NCBI RefSeq assembly: GCF_032062135.1
Contig: NC_092859.1
Span: 29,477,396-29,541,395 of the forward strand
Direction: 5' to 3'
From: Pyxicephalus adspersus
Taxonomy: Eukaryota > Chordata > Amphibia > Anura > Pyxicephalidae
DNA: 64,000 bases
Shown: positions 13,901-27,807 of the stretch, one piece after another
How positions within the stretch are numbered: position 1 is the first letter of the stretch
Layout: each line of letters opens with the position of its first letter
Translations under genes and position numbers: made by a program
The notes under the pieces: model-generated
Databases searched by the model: none
What the model saw: only the letters and a program-made list of their open reading frames with translations
Told to the model about the DNA's origin: nothing

Positions 13901-16900
13901 AGACCTGAATGGGAATTAAAATAAAGCCTCTTTTTGTAATTAGATTTTCACTGCTCCTACACGATGACCTAGTCTGTTAAAGAAGTTAATCCCATGGTGT
14001 AATATCCAATTAGGGTATTTATCTGAGGTTGTATTTACCTCATTTTGAACCCTGCTGAGGCTATGTACAAACGTCACATGCTTATCACCTGAGATGAAAG
14101 GTCGTGCTCCCTTCCGGTAAGAATTTGTCACGTGTATAGCGGTGGCCTGACATTGTTTAGGGATCCGTCAAGACAGATCCATGGACGACCACTATACAAG
14201 TCAAGGGAGGAGAGCAGAGAGTGGTGCCTCTTGCTCGTCCTCCCCTCTTTAAAGAACAGATTTGTTTGTTCATGTGTTTGTTCATCTGTCACTGGATACA
14301 ATCATGAAAGATAATTTCCGGTTGTATTGTATGCAATCTATGCAATTGTTGTGTATGCAACCCAAGGATCAGCTGGATTTCTATTTTTCAATTCCTGATA
14401 TGCAAAATCTTAGAATTGAAAATAACTGTATGTGGATACTTAATCCATAAAAACTTTTGGTCACATAGTTCACCTTAAAAAAAAAAAAAATGTTATAACG
14501 TATAAATGTATAATTATTTACGAAAGTATTTTCCATTAGACATTTAGGGTGCTCAACAATAAATGATCACAATATTATAAAAATATTTCTTGTGCTACTT
14601 TATTAGATTCTACATAGATTTGTTTTATAAAAAAAACACAATAAAAACCAATGTAACAATTTTTTTTCACTATATTTTACATATACAAACACTTTGTCAA
14701 TTCCATGTCACAAGTGCCACATTAGTGTCCTTAGTTTTAATATTTATTAACTTATTATTGACTATTAAGGACGCTCATATGGCACTTGTTAGACATGGAA
14801 TTGACAAAGTGTATATGTATATTATAGTGAAAAAAATGTTACATTGGTTTAAAAAAAAAATCTATGTAGAATCTAATAAAGTAGCACAAGAAATGTTTTT
14901 ATAATATTGTGATCGTTTATTGGTGAGCACCTTAAAAGTCCCACGGAAAATATTTTTGTAATTATTTAGTAATATTGGGGATGTGGTGCAAACTTAATCC
15001 TCCCAGATAGAAACACTTTTGTATAAATGTACACTCCTATTGTGTAAATTTATAAAACGTATATTCATGTGGGAATCAAAAGGAGAGTGTGTCAGCAGAC
15101 TACATGGTCTGCATGCCTGGTTGATAAGAAGAATCATATAGTTTGTAGGCCATCCTAAACACGTTTACCATTAGAACTCCTGCAGTAATCAACAGAAAGA
15201 ACACAGATAACATAATGAGCACAGAGCTCTGACAATGACAGATCTTATAAAAAAAAAAGTCTGGGAAAATGATCATTTAGGCTGTGTCTGGTTTTAAAGG
15301 GATTCTGCTGACTCAGCGGGGAACACAGAAGACAGCATCATGGTACATTCCCAGAATTCCTTGCTAGAGACAATTACCTGATCAGCTCTGCGGAGGAGTC
15401 CTGTAATAACCTGCAACACACAATACAGAGTGCATTACGTCTTGCTCACCACAATGAACTGCAGAACAATAGGTAACCCACACAGAGCAATATGCTGCTG
15501 GAACAGAAGTCATGTTACTCCTTAAACAATATATTCTGGGACCCCCATCTTTTTATGTCTAAGCAGGAGGGATGTCATAATAACTTTGCATTCATGGCAC
15601 GTATTGTAAAATTGTTGGTTAATTACAAAGATTGTATCAGGGAAAACAACTTAAAAAGCATTGCTGGCTTTGTAACATAATTTTATTTCAGTTCCGTGCA
15701 GTTTGTGATGGAAGGAAGACTATTCATATAAGAGACCTCTAGCTATAAAAGCCCACTAATTTCACATTTAGAGACCCTGTCACCAACTTGAAAAATGCAG
15801 ACAAAAACACAGGAAATCAGGTATTTAATGTAGTTATAAAACTGAATTTTTCCTTTCCATAAATTATTTTTTATTTACTTGCAATGTGTTCTCAAGCTTG
15901 CTAAAAAGTTGACTAGTTACCGTATATGGTAGTTCTCTAGCACAGCCACTTCTTCTTAGCACATCATAGCTACATCTGCTTTATGTAATTACTGTCTATG
16001 CTAGGCCTGCTCCTCCACTCCCCTTTATATAAGCTTTTATATTTGCCAGGGAAGGAGCAAAGGGGATTGCTATATCGCCACATATTAACAATTACTTACC
16101 TCCTTTGGCACTACTGGAAGCTGTAGGTGATGTCCCCCTGTATCCTGGGCACTCAAAATCCTTTAAAACGTTCATTCTTGTGGGAGTCTGAGCAACAAGC
16201 ACTATGGCCCTGATTTATTAAATTCTCCAAGGCTGGAGAGCACACTTTCATCATTGAAGCTGAGTAATTGAGCAAACCTTGAATGGATTTCCTAAAATCA
16301 AGCTATTTGTTAGTAAATGTTTTCAATCCTGTGCCATATCCATTCCAGGTTTGCTGGATCAGCTCCACTGATGAAAGTGTATTCTCTCCAGCCTTGAAGA
16401 ACATTAATAAATCAGGACCTATGTGTTTTAACCATACACATTCCACAATACACACCAATATGTTGCATTGAGCACACATCAATGAACACCAAATGTAATA
16501 CTCATGCAAACTGTTTATTTATGAAGAACAAGGCTTTTTTTTTCAGACTTTTTTTCTACTTTGATCAGCGTTAGTTTAAAAAAATTGAAATTACACCTAA
16601 ATTATGATTTTAAACTTTAATTATGATCTTTAAATAAAGTCATTTTTTCTTTAGTGGGAATGGACAGCTCTTCTGTCAAGTTTTCTGTTTCATTGTTGGG
16701 GAGTTTCACTCCTATTTGTCCTAGTGACCATTGTTTCTCAGAAAGTGAAAGGAAATCCAACATTCTGAGTTGTCTTCAGAGCAATATATAAGGAGAAAAA
16801 AATCCCTTTTATTGTGCACTGGTTTTGGGAACGATTAAGAGGTTGTTCCCTAGAAGATATTTTCTCTTAAAAGCTATAGAAGCTGATTAACAAAAACTAT

Positions 16901-19900
16901 AATTCAAATAAAGGTTTGTGCCAAGCAACATATTTTCCCTTTGCTGTTCTACTTTAGCAGCTCCTCTATGCTCACAGCATCTCTGTGTCAGTCAATGTAA
17001 ATTGCATAAAAAATTTAAACTGCCTTTTTATAACTCGCCGATAAATAACAGCTTTTAAACTCAGCACACTAATGAAATGTCTAATGCTTTGACAAATAAA
17101 ATTGAACCTATATGAAACTACACTTACTTCTTGCAGAGTTCCATCTCCACCAGCAACAATTATCAGATCTGTGTTTTCCATAAGTTCCAAAAGTTTCTTG
17201 GCTTGGCCTTCATAGTCTGTCTGAAAGATTGAAACAATACAGTTTATTCTACTTTTTGTTTTTAAGTTTTGAATAGAGAGGGCAGAAATTAAAACCTCTA
17301 TGTTTACTGTTGTGGTCTAGCTGATTACACCTTAATATAAAGGATATATTCTATAGAATAATACTAGCAAATGCTGTATAAAAATATGGGGCATTCACAT
17401 AGAGCAACTACAGCAACCACTCTGCCCCCTTAACTCCTACTATCAAAAGTGGCAAGCTCTTACATATTGAATCTATGAGAGTTTTTGCCACTAGGGCTAA
17501 CAGAAATTAAGGTAGCGGAGCAGCCGCCAGCTAGCCAGACCGATGCTGACTTACTTGAACCTTGGTGTGCTTTGTGTATGTTTTACAGATTAGTGTAATA
17601 AATCAGGGAAAAACCTTTGTGCAGAAACTTCCTGTGATAAAGACCAATCACTGCTGCTCTTCCTCTTTAAGCAAAGTGACTGGTCTTGTATCAGCCCCCT
17701 CCTATTATTAGCAGGAAGTCTGTAGTATATGGGAGTGCTGGGACACTCCTACAGCTCTGCATGTTTTGTGCAGCACAATGATAATGGCATTGCTATTTGT
17801 GAAGGGGTAATATCTAGGTCTGCAATTGTGTCTGGTCTATATCCTCTGTGGCTATTGAGGAATATAAATAAATTAAAATTTAAATCAAACCGAAAATCAT
17901 TTTTCTGACCAAGCTTCTAGATATTGACAATGGGGGAACATGCCAAAGCAGTGCAAATTTTGGCAAAGCTGCCTATATTTTCTTCTGACAGGCCATGCGA
18001 CACGGTGATAATGCAATGGTGTCATTGGTACAAAAGGGAAAAGGAGTTGTCACCCTTTAAACAGGTAATTAGGATCACAGAACATTATTTATATGTATTC
18101 TGTTCTTTTTATCAAGTAAAAAACAATTTGTCCCACTACTCTAATAATTTTTGGTCAAATAATGAGTTTATTTGTTATTTAAGAACATGGCAAATGTGTT
18201 ATTTATAGCAATGCAATTTTCATTTTTACATCTGCCTTGATGATTTTCCTTTTTTTTCTGCAATGGAATTACCTGGGAATGGGGAAGCATGTGATGCCCC
18301 TCATGAGACAACTAAGTGTGGCAGCCAATAAATTGTACTAGGCACTGTCACATGACTGAGTGAGTCACATCAGTCCCCCTGGGGATTTTAGCACCGGCTT
18401 CAAAGGAATGCAGGCTACCAGTATCTCTCTAATATCCTGAGGTCCTGTAGTATAGTGCCCTTAGCAAGGGATATTTCTAGCAAATGAAAGCCAGCATGGG
18501 AAAAAAACATAACATAGTTGACAGACTCTTTCTCCTTTTTCAGTTTTCAGAGAAATATGCAGCAGACAAAAGCCATTGTTCCTACTCTTACACTGTGTCT
18601 TTAGTGAGTCTTTCTAAGTGCTGTCACCACTATTTATACATCATAATCAAGAATCTGCCAGCTGAAAATAGCTTGACTGCAATTAGCGGTCTCAGGGATA
18701 ATCACTGCTCTTCATTCTGACCTGTCACAGCATTTCAGAAAGACGATTGCAAGGATGACATGCAAGGACACCTGTACGCTGCAATATGCTAGATGCTCTA
18801 AACAAACTTAGCAGCTCACTATTGGTCCTTTGTAAAGGAAACTTCGTGTGTGCAGGTGGTGATAGGCGAACACTGATCCATCTGCTGATTGAGGGAGAAA
18901 TGCAGCTTTCCTTGCTCTTATTGCCACTTACGTCAGCTACCAGGACCAAGGAAAGAAATCCCTGTGCAAAATTAGAGTTGATGACTGCTGGTTTCATAAT
19001 TCATGGATATGGCTAGATAGATAGTAAGTGCATGGGACGTGTCAAGTGCCTACAGGGAGAGAATGAAAAAGTAAAGAAAGGCTGGGACCCCTGCTAAATT
19101 TTATTGCTAATAGTGTGCCCAATGGGGGAATTTCCCCTCAACTTTTGCTTCCCGGTCACACTATGCCACAGAGTCAACAGGACAGGAAGGGGAGCAGAGC
19201 CATGACACCCTGGGTAAATGCGAATAGGCTGTATTATGCAGGGTCACTCAGCCAGAGAAGCTGCACTAGTTCAGTGAGTCCGCAGGGGACAGAGCTAGAG
19301 ACAGGGTGGGTATAGCAGCTGGAAAGGAGATTTTTTTCTGAGAATTTTTGGAGGATACTTTTTATTGCTTTTTCGCTAAGCTGGAATTAAGTTTAAAAGC
19401 ACATCTGTTCTTAGCATTAGAAGGATATTTATATACACCTGTCTGAATATTCCTGAAATCCTTGTTTACTTGAACAGGCATGGCCAAGTGATACAATTTT
19501 ACATCTGATGTTTCTAAGACAGTAGATAGACAAGGACTGGTGGATAGAACCACAGCGAACAGTGGGGAGAAGCAGAAATGTAATACTTCCATAAAGGTCT
19601 GATTTAAAGACTTGTTTAGGCAGTCATATCTCTCTCACAGAGCAAAGATTCCAGGGAATAGGCGAGTATAAATCTTTTAGGCAGGCAATTTACTCATTTT
19701 ATTGCTTTTTTTTAAAAAGAGGCAGTCAATTAAAAGTTAAACTCATACACAAACAGGTAACACAAACAAATGATGCTCTATATTACTTATTACATCAAGT
19801 ATTTTTTTATTAAAGGCAATGGAAGTAGCAGCGTTTGTGTTGTTATAGGTTTTGAGCGCCAGGAGCCAAATTGCAGTACTGGTGCTAACAAGTAACAAGC

Positions 19901-22900
19901 TGAAAGTACAGAGCAGGGTAACAGACATTAGATGCTGTTTGTTCGCTCTTGAGGGTTAGGAGAGAAGCAACACTTGTAAGTGTTAATTAACTGAAGTAGA
20001 GAAAATTAGGTTTTTTCCCCTGTCAGACAGTGCTGTGTTGGTAGAGCTGTGCAAATTTCAGGACTTTATAGGCAGTAAGACAAATCGCAGATAAAACCAT
20101 ATTTTGTGTATTTAACCATTTGGCTGGAGTTCAATTTTACACTGAAAAGAGGAAAAACTGGCCTGTGAAAGTGCCTCTTGGTCACACATAATTACTGACA
20201 AATGGCCTCTATGTCTCTATGGTCAGTATAGTATGAAGAAGGCTAGACACAGTTTTACTTGCCAGTCTTCCCACAATCACTCTGCTTAACATTCACAGCA
20301 GCCGCTCACAAAGCATCTTCTAATTTTGGAGCCGGGAAGGCTGCTCCAAACTGCTCTAATTAATCTGCAACACTTGATTGCATTTTCAATTCCACCTCCT
20401 CTCCCAGACTTCATCTCGCAATTTTCTTTGGTGACTTGAAAAGTGAAGTCCGTAGACGTTACTGTGACCTACAAAACGGCTGGCAATCAAGGGGGCTTAA
20501 GTGATGATAAAAAGAAGGCTACTCAGGTGAGGGTGGGCAAAACTGAACACAAAACACACTCACTGTTGTAGTTTTAATCCTTTTAAAACTGTCAGCTGTT
20601 TGATAGGATTCCAAGAGCTTATTATCAAGTGCTTTTTACTGCCTGTGGTCATCAAACAGACTTTTCTTTACTGTACAGAAAATATGGTAACCCTTCAAAA
20701 ACGGCTGAAGTCTAATGTTGGCCAGACACAGAATGATTAATGATCAATTGATCATAGATACCATAACATCACAACCTTGAGAATGATCATTTGATTCTAC
20801 AAAGATAGTCTGCATTTTCCTCCAGGATGTATTATGCAGTTTTTATGGGGAGGGAAAATTTTTTTTTTAGATTACATCATTCAATATAGCACTATAGTGC
20901 AATACATAGTTACATAGTTAGTCATGTTGAAAAAAAAGACATAGGTCCATTAGGTTCAACTACTAGGGAAAAAAACTTATCCCAGATATAAAACCCTATG
21001 GACATAGATAATCCAGAGGAAGAGGGAAAAAAAACCCTGGTATAATTTGCTTCAATAGGGGAAAAAAATTCATTCCAGATTCCATTAGGCAATCGGGTGG
21101 TCCCTAGATCAACAGTTTCTGTTATCTTTATTTTAAAGCCTTAATACCCAGTTATATTCTATGCTTCTACAAAAGCATTCAGCTTTTTCTTAAAGCAGTC
21201 TATAGTAGTTGCTGAAATTACTTCCTAAAGGAGCCAATTCCACATTTTTACAGACCTTACCATGAAGAATCCCTTCCTTATCCAGGGCTTAAACTTCTTT
21301 ATCTCCAGACGCAAAGAGTGCCCTCTTGTTCTTTGTAATGATCTCAAAGTGAATAATCGGGAAGATAGTTCTCTATATGGACCATTTATATATTTATACA
21401 GGGTGATCATATCCCCCCTTAAACGTCTCTTTTCAAGGGAGCATAGATTCAGTTCAGCTAATCTTTCTTCATAGCTGAGCTCCTCCATTCCTTTTATTAA
21501 TTTAGTTGCCCTTCTCTGCACTCTCTCCAATTCCACAATGTCCTTTTTGTGAGCTGGTGCCAAAAACTGGACTGCATATTCCAGATGTGGTCTGACCAAT
21601 GCTTTGTACAGGGCCAGGATTATGTCTCCATCTCTGCAGTCTATTCCTCTTTTAATACAAGAAAGTACTTTGCTAGTTTTAGATATTGTAGCTTGGCATA
21701 CAATGCTATTATTAAGTCTATGATCTACCACAACCCCCAGATCTTGCTTTTTCAACTATTCATTATGGTGTGAGGAGGGCAGCCTAAACTGACATGGCCA
21801 TAAGGTACAACATTCACAAGTCAAGGGCACTTGGTAACAGTCCTACAGTATTCTCCCCAGCCCCTTTTAGCCAGGCGAACTACCCAGCACTTTTCAGTAA
21901 CCACCCAGCTGTTTTTGGGAGGTTACTAAAAATTTAGGTCATAATACAGGGGCTGCCACCCGTCTTCAGCTTTTTCCCACCCAGCCTAAAAATATTTCTG
22001 GGGAGAATACTGAGTCCTAGTATGTTTATCCTGCAAATGTAAAAAGCAAGGCAGCAAACAAACACTGTTTCAATGCACGCAGGATATGTACAGCAAATCT
22101 GTAGTATACAGATAAACACATCTGCTTTTCAGAGCACTAACCAAACTCACGGTGATGCCCACCCCCCTTTCCTCAATGAGGTAACAAAATAAATGGGCAG
22201 CTTTGGTCCATTTATTGTGCTGCCTTTCCACACAGAAACATGCTCCAATAGTAGAAAAGAGAACCCAGAGTATCAGTCAGTTCACTTACATTAGGTGCCT
22301 GTGCACAGATAAGTTGATGAAGTCTTGCTACCGTGTTTCCCCGATTTTAAGTCCCCGATTTAAAATAAGACACTCACCCGTGAATAAGACATCCCCCGAT
22401 ATCCGATCCTGTGTGTGTCTCCTTGATGCTGGCTGCAGCGTTCGGACATATTTCTGTAAGTTACAGGTCTACAATTTAAAAAAAAATTTTCATGAAAACC
22501 TGTAACGCTTTTGGTACAGAAATCTAGACCTCAGTGTAACGCTCAGGTGGTTAATGTATCTATTTCAACAATAGATGCATGCATTGATAAATTCCAATGG
22601 TCATTCTTAAATTCCTGCAAGGTGCAATGATTGCCACTCTCTTCAAGAAAGGCTTAGCTATGCTAACAAAATCCTTGATCTCATTGCTAAGGAAGATGGA
22701 AAAACATCTACTTTCCTAATGAAGTAGGTTTTAACATCTCAATGAGAACTAAAAGGGGAAGTGCAAAGAGCAGTGCATGTTGTGTCTGGAGTGCGTTCCA
22801 GAAATTATTCAATTTGTTGTGTGAGGAATAAAATTGGGACCCTCCACTTTAAGTCACAAGCACGAGCATTTAATCAAGAAGCATTCTTCAATTTTATTGA

Positions 22901-25900
22901 TGGTGTTTTGAATGTTTTTAGTGAAAAGTAATTTTTTAGTTTAGTGTTCAGCATGCCATCATAATTATGGATAATGTCCCCTTTCATAAAACTAGCCAGG
23001 TAAGAAGCTAGTCATTTAACCACAGAACTACTGGCTTGGAACCTGACGCTCTACTGTATTGGCCAGTTTAAACAAAAGACAAAAAAATAAAAACAATAAG
23101 GGTTTTTTTTTTATTGTTTTTATCAAGTAGCTATAAGGTAGTAGCATAGCATGCATACAAATCAGGAACAGGAAACTTTACCAGTTTAAAAATATGAACC
23201 GCTTTCTCTGTTTTAAAACAAAAACAAAGCTTAACTACATGAACAAAAACAAAAGCTGGAAAACCTAAAACAGTGTATTTATTAAACTTGGAATATAGCT
23301 GTAGAGTAAAATAGCAGTTAAATGCAATCCAAAACTAACTCAATGTAGTGTTGTTCTAAGAAACAGAATTGCTTCTGCCAGATCCTTTTTCATGGAAGCT
23401 CTATGAAAATCTGACTTGATTATTTTTAGAGCTGAAAATAGTCTTTGAACACTGACTTGGGTGGGTTTGCATTGCTGTTACGGTTCTAGCCACAGGAACT
23501 TCTAGGCCTCCTCAGCCTCAAAGGGAGCAGAGCACTGATTTGGTCATGCGATGTCTCTAGTATTTTACTCTAAAATACTTAAAGTAATTTTTAATTACTT
23601 TAAAATTAAAAAAGGGTCATAGCCTGCTATCTTCTAAGCGAAGACCATGGAATCAGATCTGGTAATGTTGTAAAATGATATAAAAGCTTAGAGAGAATGG
23701 ACATTTTAATTAGTGCTATATGGCCAAAAAAAGATAATGGAAAAGTGCGCCATTTTTGCAAAGGGGAATTAATTTCTTTAAATATTGGAGGGTAATTAGC
23801 AGCATATAAAGAACCATAAGATGAGGTAAGATTCCCCAAAAATTTAACATAATCAGAGCGCCATTGATTAGGATACTGGATAAGAAGGCCCCCACCTCCT
23901 ATGCTATAAAGATGTTGCTCTGCATAACTGCTCACTTCCTACTTTAGATCATGTGTCAGTAGACACTCCTAATAAACCTTTTACCTGGGAGGAAGTGGCT
24001 GCAAACACAACAAATCTGCACTGGTAATCCTACACTGACACACATGCACTCATTTACACTAAGATGGACAGACGCCCAGACATACACCAGCTGATAGACG
24101 TGTACGCTAGTAAAATGTACACAGACAAACAGACAAATTGGCATAGAGTAGGCCACACACACACACACGCACACACACACCTAGTTATTAGATGAGGCCT
24201 AATATGAACACACATCCAACATTAAAGGAACGATGACTAGCATCAAGTAGGGTAGCAGAGTGTAGATTAGAGTAGGTCTTGTCCCAAAGAGTCTATCTTG
24301 TCGTGGTGGGCAGGCTTGTAATCATTTAGCTGGAAATGTGTCACAGAATGGGAGACACATTCATTTTCCAAGGGAATCTTCATCAGTGATGCAACACAGT
24401 TTGTATACATATATTGACACACATATTTGTCTGTGCAGTGCAAGATCTGGTGACATGAGCAGAAGCCGAATGTGCAAGCAAAAATCTGATTTTTTTTTTT
24501 CTTGCATGTGATTCGGTATTCTTTGCAAGTGAAACTCTACATTGTTTCACCTAGGATAAGTGAAAATTACCTTTACAGGTTAAATTATTCTACTAAACAT
24601 TGTGCAGAAAATGCTGAATAGATATAATTGATGAGTTCTTTCCACTGTATTGCCATATTCATAAGAAGCCAATGGCACAAATATTTTTAATTATGATCTA
24701 GTTGAATATTACACACCGAACCCAAATAGGTAAATTTTTGTTTTTTATCTAAACCATTTATATTATTTTGACTTTTAGCTGAGGCTATTTTTATGTGGCC
24801 ATGTTAGAATGCATTGGCCTATCATTATCCCGTTTTACGTGTTTTTAGGTCTCCTGACAATATTAGGCAACGTCTTCAGTTTGCTATGAGTTGAATAACT
24901 TATTCAGTCCAACAAGCTAATATCGGAGAGTTTTCCTTTCAACCACAGATGGCAGCCAGACAATGGTGCAGCAAACTCCTGAAAGCTTGGATGCCGCTAA
25001 CTAAACATATGTTTACGATGTCCTTAAAGGCTGGCCAACCCCATTAATTGTTAGTGTATTGTGACTGGCAGCTGGACCAGCACATCTTCATAGACTAGAA
25101 AATGAAATGTGAGAGCTGTATGAAGGAATGTGTACACGTGCCACCATGAGCATTGAGTGATTGCGGCTACAATGTTGTTCAGCTGATGTGCTTGAGGTCC
25201 ATAAGTGTGTTCACCTATTACATCCTGATTGCTTCTAATCTTTCCAGGCAAGACCAAGAAAATAGGACAGGGAAAATATAATTATCTAGTACTTGTAGGT
25301 ATGAAGCAGCATGTAACTCATCCACCTTCCATGTGATAGCACTGGAGATTGATGGCTTAGAAACTCAGCTTCATCACATGGGGCTCAGCAATGTATAGGT
25401 TTAAAATTAGACATGAAACCTATACAGGGTTTAGTGGGCAGGTAAAAGGAGTCATTATGTACTGTTGTGGGGTCTGTTAATTTTTTAAGTTTTTGTAAAA
25501 AAAAGTTTTTTTGCAGAAATATATTTCAGATTTCTTGCATGACTTTGTATTTGCAAGGCATGCTGGGTTTTTAAGTGCCATTTGTTAGCTCTCTCATTCT
25601 CTTGTGAGTCTGTAATTACCTTGGAAAGTCTAGTATGAGGGGATTGCTAATACAGAACTATACACTTTTTCCTTATTTTCACTAAAAAGTACTTTCAGGC
25701 ATTTTCAGGCATAAATCAGTGTCAAATCACATAAAGCAGGGGAAAAGTTAAAAAAATATCATTGTAACTTTAATTGTAAAACTTTATTTGGGCTATAGGT
25801 TTGTTCTGCATGTCCAAAATTCAGTTTTTCTTTAACTGTATGTTACGTATATATCTGAGCTGCCAGGTGCTAGAGATATTGCTGCTCGGGAAAATCATTA

Positions 25901-27772
25901 TTTGGTCACAAAAGTACTTGACCTTCCTTCCTTCACCCACACTGCCCTTAAACCCATTTAGTGGTCTACCATAGCTATGCTTTTGATCAGAGCAGTCCAA
26001 TGCTAAGTGTGAAGTACAGACATAGAAATAAATTACCCACAAACTGGCAGGTCACACTGTGAGATCTCAGGGAAAGACGTTTAGGAAGGTGACGGGGACA
26101 GGCACTGCGCACATACTGGCTATTATCACATCGGCCTCAATCACACGCTATTTCATAGTGGACATTGACAGTTATAATTTTCTCCAGGCTCCCGTTGATG
26201 ATTTTTTTTTTTGCAGAGCCCATGAATATTCATAGATCTAAATGATTCTTTCATCAGAAATTCTGCTTTGTTTACCCTTTGCTTGAATCACGCTATAATT
26301 GGGTGTCTAGTCAAATGGAAAATGCAAACATTTGCATTGGCACATCATCTGAAAGCCCCACAGTTCCAATATATAACTATGCAGGGGAAGCCAATGTATT
26401 AGTAAGGCTTGGAGGCAGAGCCAATCAAACCGCAAGTCAAATGTGTTTTATATACCTACCAACTATTTTGAAATTCAAAAAAGGACATTTATTAGCACAT
26501 AAGTATTTAAAAGGACGCACCCCTGACAATGCACCCAATTATATGAACTATGATGAATTAATACACAAAAGATGATTGGTAATTAAGCCTTTCTCAGCCC
26601 TTTTGCAACGGAACCCTTGAAATAATTTTCAAGTCTCTAGAAATCCCCAATAAAACACATTTTTGGGGCTTTTTGCGAAAAAAGCATAATAACTTGGTGG
26701 CCAGTAGAATAATGTTAAAGAATAACACTTTTATAGATACCTAAAACATCAGTAGAGTCATGCAGCTAGCTATACCCAGTGGTGTTGGCCCCAGAACTAT
26801 GCAGGCATTGTCAAATGGGAGGTGAATCTGCCAAAGTTTAAGAAACCCCCTAGCAACTTTTGCAAAAATCCTAAGGTTTCATGGTTCCTGTCTGAGAATG
26901 GCTGAATTAAAGTAATATTTTTCCTTCATACTGGCTTTTCAAAATACCAAAAGTAATTATTGCGGAAACATTTAGTGATATACAATGCAGTGTTTTGTGA
27001 TAACCTGTGCACTGCCACAATGTGTCATGCACAATTAAGTGTTCTACAGCACCATTTATTTTCAGTGGAGACCCAATGAACTATAGTAATACGCCATTGA
27101 CACATGTTGCAGCACACTATAATGCAGTGTTTTTCAACCTTTTTTTGGGCCATGGCACATTTTGTACATTGAAAATATCCTGCTGAACAGCACAAGCCAA
27201 AAATGTTACAAAATGACACAAAATGACACTTTGTAACTTAATACAGTATATATAATGACAATATAGTTTCTCAATTTATTTATACTCACTGTGTAGATTA
27301 AAGTTCACTTTAAATATTAAAAACAAATGAACATGTGCAAGCTCCTGGCTCAAAAAGTTTTATGTGTTATTAGCCCAATCACTCCACTAGCTGTGCATAA
27401 GTGTAACACAGGGCTTTAAAGAAACAAACGTGGAGACTCCCACATTTATCTCAACAAAACTACACCTGCCACATCCCGTAATTAACAAATATTGGATAAA
27501 GAAAACATGAGGCACTTTAAAGGCAGTATATATATGACTATGACTATGTTGCTGAGTAACTAACAGTTGTAAAATTCAACAATACCAGTAACACTGAAAA
27601 CTCCAATATAAAAAAGAAAAAAAAACGATAACACGACAAACCATGCAAACCACATTTGCATTAATTATCCTCATGAATTATATGGAGGATAATTCATGCA
27701 TATGTGATTTGCATGTTTTGTTGTGTTATCATTGGTTTTTAATTTTTATATCAAAGAATTTTCAATGTTACT

Positions 27773-27807
<35 letters not shown>

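Noticed and set aside
14590..14904. 104-codon frame
   Set aside because: It lies across the arms and loop of a fold-back element; low-complexity, no similarity.
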